Below are positions 7,381 through 11,865 of a stretch of 11,865 nucleotides of DNA, piece by piece. Below the pieces are notes generated by a model, which was given only the letters and a program-made list of their open reading frames with translations, did not search any database and was not told the DNA's origin. Where the stretch lies: NCBI GenBank assembly GCA_016291475.1, contig JAEEXJ010000100.1, forward strand, positions 1-11,865. The letters are read 5' to 3'. A program made the position numbers and the translations under genes. Position 1 is the stretch's first letter. Each line of letters begins with the position of its first letter. The stretch is from Lachnospiraceae bacterium (GTDB lineage: Bacteria; Bacillota_A; Clostridia; Lachnospirales; Lachnospiraceae).

Positions 7381-8157
7381 ATGGATGAAGCTTCCAGAAA
7401 AAAATTATTGGACGAATATGCGAAGAGCAGAGGAGCGGATGTCAGAGAAAAACTGATCATCGAATATGCCCCTCTGGTTAAAGTTGTTGCGGGAAGACTT
7501 TCGATGTATCTCGGATACAATGTCGATTTTGAAGATCTCTGCAGCTACGGCATTTTCGGACTTATAGACGCTATCGATAAATTTGACAACCTTAAGGATG
7601 TCAAGTTTGAAACCTATGCGTCGTTAAGAATCAGGGGCTCCATTCTTGACCAGATAAGAAAGATGGACTGGATACCCAGAACCATCAGGCAGAAACAGAA
7701 AAAGATCGATGCGGTAATGCACGAGATCGAGATCACAAAAGGGCGCGCCGCAACCGATGATGAGATTGCTCAGGCACTGGGTATTACCGAAGATGAATTC
7801 TCCGAATGGCAGAGCCAGATGAAGATAACCGGACTCGTCAGCCTTGATGAGTTTGTGGAATCCGGAGCCGATGTGGCATCATCACCCACATCACAAACAA
7901 CTACACATTTCCTCAGTCCTGAGGAAAATATCGATAAGAAGGAACTTACTGAAAAGCTTTCCGAAGCACTTCAGGATCTTACCGATAAAGAGCAGCAGAT
8001 CATTACATTCTATTACTATGAGGAGATGACCCTCAAAGAAATCGCACAGGTTTTGGATGTATCGGAGTCCAGAGTATCCCAGCTTCATACGAGAGCTCTC
8101 AAGAAGATGAAGGATAAGCTCGGTCCGTATATGGATATATTTACCCAATCAGTTTAA
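7381..8157 (+). CDS. fliA: RNA polymerase flagellar sigma factor (FliA/SigD/WhiG family)
   Basis: This sigma-70 group 3 factor directs transcription of late flagellar, motility and chemotaxis genes. The 258-residue length is typical for FliA/SigD. Region 2 is at about 24-95, including VDFEDLCSYGIFGLIDAIDK and the core-binding/-10 segment TYASLRIRGSILDQIRKMDW. Region 3 is at about 103-165, with GRAATDDEIAQALGI. Region 4 is at about 190-247, with the HTH TLKEIAQVLDVSESRVSQLH. Oddly, no Shine-Dalgarno stands at normal distance from the ATG: the nearest purine run, GAGAGG, is about 17 bases away, and a stop codon (TGA at 7357) excludes an earlier in-frame start. No flgM anti-sigma gene is in the window. 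In B. subtilis the equivalent gene is sigD, also directly downstream of cheD. Confidence 0.96.
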   Translation: MDEASRKKLLDEYAKSRGADVREKLIIEYAPLVKVVAGRLSMYLGYNVDFEDLCSYGIFGLIDAIDKFDNLKDVKFETYASLRIRGSILDQIRKMDWIPRTIRQKQKKIDAVMHEIEITKGRAATDDEIAQALGITEDEFSEWQSQMKITGLVSLDEFVESGADVASSPTSQTTTHFLSPEENIDKKELTEKLSEALQDLTDKEQQIITFYYYEEMTLKEIAQVLDVSESRVSQLHTRALKKMKDKLGPYMDIFTQSV

Positions 8158-8175
8158 GTCAGGAAATAATGCAGT

Positions 8176-9768
8176 ATGAGAAACGGATTTTATAAAGTAG
8201 TAAAGACCCCCTCGGGTTTCGGATTGCAGATCTATGCACCCGTTGACGGCGGAGAACCCGTAAGGATCCAGGAGCTTATCAATTACCTTGATAACAATGG
8301 TATCAGGGATTACCAGCTTGATAAGGTTAAAGAAGTTTGTGCTTCGGGACAGAACGAGCTTCTTGAACTTGGAACAGGTGCCTGCCCGCCCATCAGGGAG
8401 AATTATCTCTTTTCCGTTTCGGAAGATAATATGAAAGCCATTGCAAGATTCACCCCTCCTTCGGAAACCGGAGAGAGGATGACTTATGATGAATTCATCA
8501 AGGATATGTCTTTCAGAATGATCAAATTCGGCATTCAGGAAGAGCTCCTCAAGAAGATCTTTGCAAGCGCCGGAATCTATTGTACCGATATTATCGTTGC
8601 AAAAGGAAAACCTGCAAGACACGGTACCGATGCGAAGATCGAATATTATTTCAATACCGATGTGCATGCAAAGCCCCGGATGAACGATGATGGTTCCGTA
8701 GACTACTTCCATCTCGGTATCGTAAACAATATAAAAGCGGGAGATAAGCTGGCTACCATTATTCCGGAAGATCCGGGAGATCCGGGTATGACCATTCAAG
8801 GTGCTCCCATTAAGCCCCGCGAAGTAAAAAAGCTCCGTCACAATTTCGGCAAGAACATAACCCTCTCCGAGGACAGACTTACCATAACCAGCAATGTGGA
8901 CGGAATGGTTTCTCTCATTGACGGTGCTGTTTTCGTATCAAATGTTTATACCGTTGAAAATGTAGATACTTCAACGGGAAATATCGACTTTACAGGAAGC
9001 GTTCAGGTAAACGGTAATATAGCCACAAACTTCGAAGTAAAAGCTACGGGCGACGTCATTGTTTACGGCGTGGTAGAAGGAGCTCATGTAGTTGCCGGCG
9101 GAAATATCGTCATCGCAAGAGGCATCAACGGGATGAGCAAAGGTGTTCTTGAAGCGGGCAATAACGTTATCGCCAAATTCATCGAGAACAGTAAAGTTAA
9201 AGCAGGCGGATATGTAAACACCGAGTCCATTCTTCACAGCGAAGTCGTAGCCGGAACCGAGGTTAACGTTACCGGAAAACACGGATTCATTACCGGTGGT
9301 CATGTTCAGGCCGATTCCAAGGTTGAAGCCAAAACTCTCGGTGCCGTAATGGGGTCGCAGACCATTATCGAGGTCGGAGCAAATCCCGAACTTAAATCCG
9401 AATTTTCAAGAACTCAGAAAGAGATTGCGGATATAGTAAAAGCAATCAAAGATGCCCAGCCCATCATCCAGAATTTTATGGAAAAGAAAGCAAAGGGTGT
9501 CAGAATGACCGCAGACCAGCTTAACTATGTAAAGCAGACCGCGGAAAATCTCGAGAAAAACAAGGTTCTTCTTACGGAAAAAAATGCCCGTATGCAGGAG
9601 CTTAACAAGATATTCGACCCCGATAAGAAATCCGAGGTCATAGTTACAGGAGAAGTGTATCCCGGTACCACTATTATCATCGGTGATCTTTCAATGAATG
9701 TTAAAGACAGTTATAAGTATTGCAGGTTTATCAGACAGGCCGGCGACGTGAAGATGGCGCCGTTGTAA
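8176..9768 (+). CDS. fapA: FapA, DUF342 flagellar assembly protein A
   Basis: This 530-residue DUF342 protein follows the sigma gene after 18 bases. The N-terminal part (about 1-260) is mixed alpha/beta with the family signature GDKLATIIPEDPGDPGMTI (189-207). The middle (about 265-400) is a run of short G/V-rich strands, such as GDVIVYG, AGGNIVIA, AGNNVIAK, AGGYVNT and AGTEVNV. These look like a right-handed beta-helix. A coiled coil follows (about 404-478), then a final strand-rich segment with GEVYPGTTIIIG. FapA was described in Vibrio vulnificus as needed for flagellar assembly and as a partner of enzyme IIA-glucose. Whether the sugar-signalling link exists here is unknown; the phosphotransferase partner is not in the window. 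AGGAA lies about 10 bases before the ATG. Confidence 0.9.
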   Translation: MRNGFYKVVKTPSGFGLQIYAPVDGGEPVRIQELINYLDNNGIRDYQLDKVKEVCASGQNELLELGTGACPPIRENYLFSVSEDNMKAIARFTPPSETGERMTYDEFIKDMSFRMIKFGIQEELLKKIFASAGIYCTDIIVAKGKPARHGTDAKIEYYFNTDVHAKPRMNDDGSVDYFHLGIVNNIKAGDKLATIIPEDPGDPGMTIQGAPIKPREVKKLRHNFGKNITLSEDRLTITSNVDGMVSLIDGAVFVSNVYTVENVDTSTGNIDFTGSVQVNGNIATNFEVKATGDVIVYGVVEGAHVVAGGNIVIARGINGMSKGVLEAGNNVIAKFIENSKVKAGGYVNTESILHSEVVAGTEVNVTGKHGFITGGHVQADSKVEAKTLGAVMGSQTIIEVGANPELKSEFSRTQKEIADIVKAIKDAQPIIQNFMEKKAKGVRMTADQLNYVKQTAENLEKNKVLLTEKNARMQELNKIFDPDKKSEVIVTGEVYPGTTIIIGDLSMNVKDSYKYCRFIRQAGDVKMAPL

Positions 9769-9777
9769 GGAGGATGT

Positions 9778-10080
9778 ATGGCAGGAATTGAGATAATGCA
9801 GATCCCCGCTTCGATCGATTATGCATCCCTCAAACAGCACGAAGATATGCACTCTGCACTTGTTCAGAGTCAGGTTCTCGATGAGAATGAGAAGAAAACC
9901 GAGCTTTCTCATTCTCAGGTATCCGATACGGAAAAAACAGAAATGAAGGCTGATGACGGAGGAGGACATTCAAATTCTTACTCCGGAGACGGCGGTCAGA
10001 ATCGTAAGAAAAAATCGGAAGATAACACCGATAAGGTAGTCATTAAAGGCGCATCGTCTTCTTTTGACATCAAGATTTGA
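9778..10080 (+). CDS. Small hydrophilic protein of the flagellar operon, unknown function
   Basis: This 100-residue protein has no TM segment or signal peptide. A strong AAGGAGG overlaps the fapA stop and precedes the ATG by about 5 bases, so it is very likely translated. The N-terminus (AGIEIMQIPASIDYASLKQ) is followed by a polar, Glu/Gln/Ser-rich stretch (about 25-57). A Gly/Ser-rich disordered patch (DDGGGHSNSYSGDGG) and a Lys-rich segment come next, and the protein ends with the short beta-like tail VVIKGASSSFDIKI. From memory, other Clostridia carry small proteins downstream of the flagellar sigma gene with a similar plan: an IP-containing start, a Gln/Glu-rich middle and a disordered end. 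Homology is not proven. The next gene starts 13 bases after the stop. Confidence 0.75.
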   Translation: MAGIEIMQIPASIDYASLKQHEDMHSALVQSQVLDENEKKTELSHSQVSDTEKTEMKADDGGGHSNSYSGDGGQNRKKKSEDNTDKVVIKGASSSFDIKI

Positions 10081-10085
10081 AAGGA
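10081..10085 (+). promoter_or_regulatory. Ribosome binding site that decides the start of the DUF6115-like gene
   Basis: AAGGA immediately follows the stop of the small upstream gene and stands 8 bases before the ATG at 10094. A TTG at 10064 in the same frame would add ten residues (MTSRFERTLE) overlapping the upstream gene and has no ribosome binding site. The ATG also puts the hydrophobic segment directly at the N-terminus. Confidence 0.7.
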
Positions 10086-10093
10086 CATTGGAG

Positions 10094-10921
10094 ATGACTA
10101 GTCTAGAGATCATCCTGCTTGCCGCAGGCGCACTATTAATCGCGGCAAGCTTTTTTTTCCCGGAAAAAGAAGATAACACTTCAATCGAAAATATAGATTC
10201 ACTTGTTCGTGATGAAGTCAAAGCCAGCATCGAGGCAGAATCCGAAAATATGCGCAGACATGTTGAGGATGTTGTGGATGAGGCTGTTTCTTATGCCGAG
10301 GAAAAAACAGAGCGTACTCTGGAGCGTATTACCAATGAGAAGATCATGGCAGTCAATGAGTACTCTGATACGGTTCTTGATGAAATAAATAAGAATCATA
10401 AGGAAGTCATGTTCTTATATGACATGCTCAATGATAAACAGAAGAATCTCAAGAATACCGTAAATGAAGCAAGTGAGGCTGCCAAAGAGGTTCAGAAGAC
10501 CACTGAAGAATTAAAGTCTGTAAGCAGGGAAGTAACTCCTTCCGCAGGTGAGGTGACTTTTAATACAGAGGCCATGGGCCCTGTTAAACTTACGTCTCAG
10601 AAGGCCGTTAATTTCTTCTCCGGGCTTGAAGCCGAAGAAGCGAAAGCGACAATAAAGAGCTTGCCGGAAGAAGAACCCGTCAAGGAAGTCAGGACACTTA
10701 ACTGGGCATCCCTTGCAGTAAATGATGCCAATGAGGCAGAAAAGAAAGAAGCCGCCAAAGAAGGAAGAGAACCGGATAATGTCATTGAAGGTCCCCGTGA
10801 GAGACTGAACAGAGAGGTTATAGAACTTGCGGATTCCGGACTTGAACCTGTAGAGATAGCAAGAAAGCTTAAGATGGGAGTCGGAGAAGTGGGACTTATC
10901 CTCGGACTTCACGGCAGGTGA
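10094..10921 (+). CDS. Membrane-anchored coiled-coil protein, DUF6115-like, SwrB-position
   Basis: This 275-residue protein has one N-terminal TM segment (about 4-22), then a long, highly charged helical region likely to be coiled coil (about 28-148). A variable acidic linker (about 150-232) leads to a compact conserved end, LNREVIELADSGLEPVEIAR, then KLKMGVGEVGLILGLHGR. That end resembles the small HTH-like motif (IAxxLxxGxGEVxLIL) of DUF6115/DUF2802 proteins near flagellar genes; this is recalled and not searched. The sequence ends only five residues after the motif. Position after the sigma factor and before rpsB, with an N-terminal anchor, parallels SwrB of B. subtilis, which promotes flagellar basal-body maturation. 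Functional equivalence is inferred from position and architecture only. Confidence 0.8.
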   Translation: MTSLEIILLAAGALLIAASFFFPEKEDNTSIENIDSLVRDEVKASIEAESENMRRHVEDVVDEAVSYAEEKTERTLERITNEKIMAVNEYSDTVLDEINKNHKEVMFLYDMLNDKQKNLKNTVNEASEAAKEVQKTTEELKSVSREVTPSAGEVTFNTEAMGPVKLTSQKAVNFFSGLEAEEAKATIKSLPEEEPVKEVRTLNWASLAVNDANEAEKKEAAKEGREPDNVIEGPRERLNREVIELADSGLEPVEIARKLKMGVGEVGLILGLHGR

Positions 10922-10925
10922 TCAT

Positions 10926-11573
10926 ATGAGCAGGAAGAATAAATACTATATGAGAGGTATCGGAGTAGGTATACTTGTTTGTGCTCTGATATTGAGCATT
11001 TCAAGATTGAATACAAAGACGGATATAACCGATGAGGAGATCATTTCAAGAGCCAGAGCCCTCGGCATGATCGAAAGCGGTGATCAGACTCTTACCGAGG
11101 CAACCGGTGTTTCGGATGCAGAAGCAGAGCCTTCGGAAATTCAGCCGGAGGATGTGCCTTCACCCGAAACGTCTCATGAGCCTCCTTATCCTGTGATGAC
11201 AGCAGAACCCTCACCGGATACTTCAGAGCCTCCCTATCCGGTAATGACTTCAGCACCCTCGCCGGAAGTTTCCGAGCCGGAACCTTCACCGTCTGCCGTA
11301 CCTTCACCCTCGGCCTCGCCTGTTACTTCTCCTTCATCCGATCCCGATAACGATCCGCTTCTTACGGATCTGGTATACGTAACCCTTACGGTATACAGCG
11401 GTAACAGTTCGGATACCGTAGCCAGAAGAGCGGAAGAACTTGGTCTTGTTACCAATTCAAGGGAATTCGATGCATATCTTGTGACTAACGGATATGCAAA
11501 CCGTATTCGTGTCGGATCCTTTGAGATACCCTTAGGGGCGTCGTATGAGTATATAGCCAAGGCTATTACCTGA
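10926..11573 (+). CDS. Membrane-anchored Pro/Ser-rich protein with partial MltG/YceG-like C-terminus
   Basis: This 215-residue protein has an N-terminal TM anchor (about 10-27) after a basic start. A conserved-looking ITDEEIISRARALGMIE (34-50) follows, then a Pro/Ser/Glu-rich low-complexity spacer (about 65-142) with a tandem 16-residue repeat. A globular end (about 147-215) reads LTVYSGNSSDTVARRAEELG and later RIRVGSFEIPLGASYEYI. That end resembles the LysM-like N-terminal subdomain of the endolytic transglycosylase MltG (YceG). The MltG catalytic domain with its Glu is absent, so enzyme activity is not expected. The layout suggests an envelope protein whose C-terminal domain is held outside the membrane by a stiff linker. 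AGG at 10916-10918 lies 7 bases before the ATG, and the gene closes the operon. Confidence 0.8.
   Translation: MSRKNKYYMRGIGVGILVCALILSISRLNTKTDITDEEIISRARALGMIESGDQTLTEATGVSDAEAEPSEIQPEDVPSPETSHEPPYPVMTAEPSPDTSEPPYPVMTSAPSPEVSEPEPSPSAVPSPSASPVTSPSSDPDNDPLLTDLVYVTLTVYSGNSSDTVARRAEELGLVTNSREFDAYLVTNGYANRIRVGSFEIPLGASYEYIAKAIT
11178..11273 (+). repeat. Two tandem 48-base repeats encoding a Pro-rich 16-residue unit
   Basis: Two in-frame copies (11178-11225 and 11226-11273) encode EPPYPVMTAEPSPDTS and EPPYPVMTSAPSPEVS. A shorter EPEPSPS-type continuation follows. The copies differ mostly at synonymous positions, so the duplication is not recent. They build the extended spacer of the membrane-anchored protein. 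Confidence 0.8.
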
Positions 11574-11586
11574 GAATTGCGAATAC

Positions 11587-11617
11587 ATGAAGTTTTTCTT
11601 GCATTGAGGGACTTCAT
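11587..11617 (+). repeat. 7-bp inverted repeat around the rpsB -35 region
   Basis: ATGAAGT at 11587-11593 and ACTTCAT at 11611-11617 are perfect inverted copies 17 bases apart, flanking the candidate -35 hexamer. There is no U-tract after the second arm, so it does not read as an intrinsic terminator. It could be an operator or chance. Confidence 0.3.
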
Positions 11618-11627
11618 ATGATAAAAT
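11599..11627 (+). promoter_or_regulatory. Candidate vegetative promoter for rpsB
   Basis: TTGCAT (11599-11604) and TAAAAT (11622-11627) are separated by 17 bases, a good sigma-A-type arrangement with four or five of six consensus bases per box. Transcription would start near 11634, giving an rpsB leader of about 130 bases. No intrinsic terminator is visible between the upstream gene and this promoter, so some read-through from the motility operon is possible. Confidence 0.55.
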
Positions 11628-11639
11628 TCGAACGTTGTA

Positions 11640-11750
11640 ACTATAAAACACGGCTGTTTTACCGTGAGGGTGTGCCCGAAAGGGTCCCACAGCGGGTTTG
11701 GACCTTTAACGCTTGGATCCATTAAAAAACGGTCGGATGATTAACATTTA
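11640..11750 (+). promoter_or_regulatory. Structured rpsB 5' leader, possible S2 autoregulatory RNA
   Basis: Hairpins can be drawn across this leader. First, either TAAAACA/TGTTTTA (11644-11650 with 11655-11661, loop CGGC) or CACGG/CCGTG (11649-11653 with 11662-11666); these two exclude each other. Second, TGTGCCC-GAAA-GGG-tcc-CACA (11671-11691), closed by a GNRA tetraloop with a 3-base bulge. Third, GCGGGT-TTGG-ACC-tttaa-CGC (11692-11712), with a 5-base bulge. A bulged, tetraloop-capped leader before a ribosomal protein gene fits autoregulation by the protein product. No match to a named leader family is claimed. Confidence 0.45.
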
Positions 11751-11751
11751 T

Positions 11752-11865
<114 letters not shown>

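Noticed and set aside
8149..8841. 230-codon minus-strand open frame opposite fapA
   Set aside because: It is antisense to the N-terminal part of FapA, with no domain and no promoter or ribosome binding site.

Overview
This window is the distal end of a flagellar/chemotaxis operon from a motile Firmicute, most likely a Lachnospiraceae relative (Butyrivibrio/Roseburia-like). The assignment rests on strong GGAGG-type ribosome binding sites, moderate GC with A/T-rich linkers, the style of the FapA and DUF6115-like proteins, and the rpsB N-terminus. It is an inference, since no marker gene is complete enough to name a genus. All genes are on the + strand, tightly packed and often separated by only a ribosome binding site. 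No mobile element, CRISPR array, tRNA or rRNA is visible. There is no gene-free stretch above 300 bases; the longest is the 192-base rpsB upstream region.

Layout: (1) 1-2080: the 3' end of flhF (SRP-type GTPase), flhG (MinD-like ATPase regulating FlhF), and a two-domain YcgR-type PilZ protein with intact c-di-GMP-binding motifs. (2) 2135-7061: the chemotaxis core cheB, cheA, cheW, cheC, cheD. CheC has both phosphatase motifs and CheD has its catalytic residues, so the Bacillus/Thermotoga-type CheC-CheD-CheY-P adaptation branch looks complete apart from CheY and CheR, which are not in this window. (3) 7061-9768: a small two-TM protein of unknown function, the flagellar sigma factor (FliA/SigD) and FapA (DUF342). 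(4) 9778-11573: three poorly characterised genes: a small hydrophilic protein, a membrane-anchored coiled-coil protein with a C-terminal HTH-like motif (DUF6115-like, in the position of SwrB of Bacillus subtilis), and a membrane-anchored Pro/Ser-rich protein ending in a partial MltG/YceG-like domain. (5) 11574-11865: a probable vegetative promoter, a structured leader, and the start of rpsB (ribosomal protein S2).

The order flhF-flhG-cheB-cheA-cheW-cheC-cheD-sigD-(swrB position)-rpsB is that of the B. subtilis fla/che operon, with a PilZ gene, fapA and several small proteins inserted. The genes set flagellar site and number (FlhF/FlhG), modulate the motor by c-di-GMP (PilZ), carry chemosensory signalling and adaptation (Che proteins), and switch on late flagellar genes (sigma factor). 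I do not see a wholly new system. The least explained parts are the small genes around the sigma factor, the sigma gene's lack of a normally spaced Shine-Dalgarno, and the structured rpsB leader.
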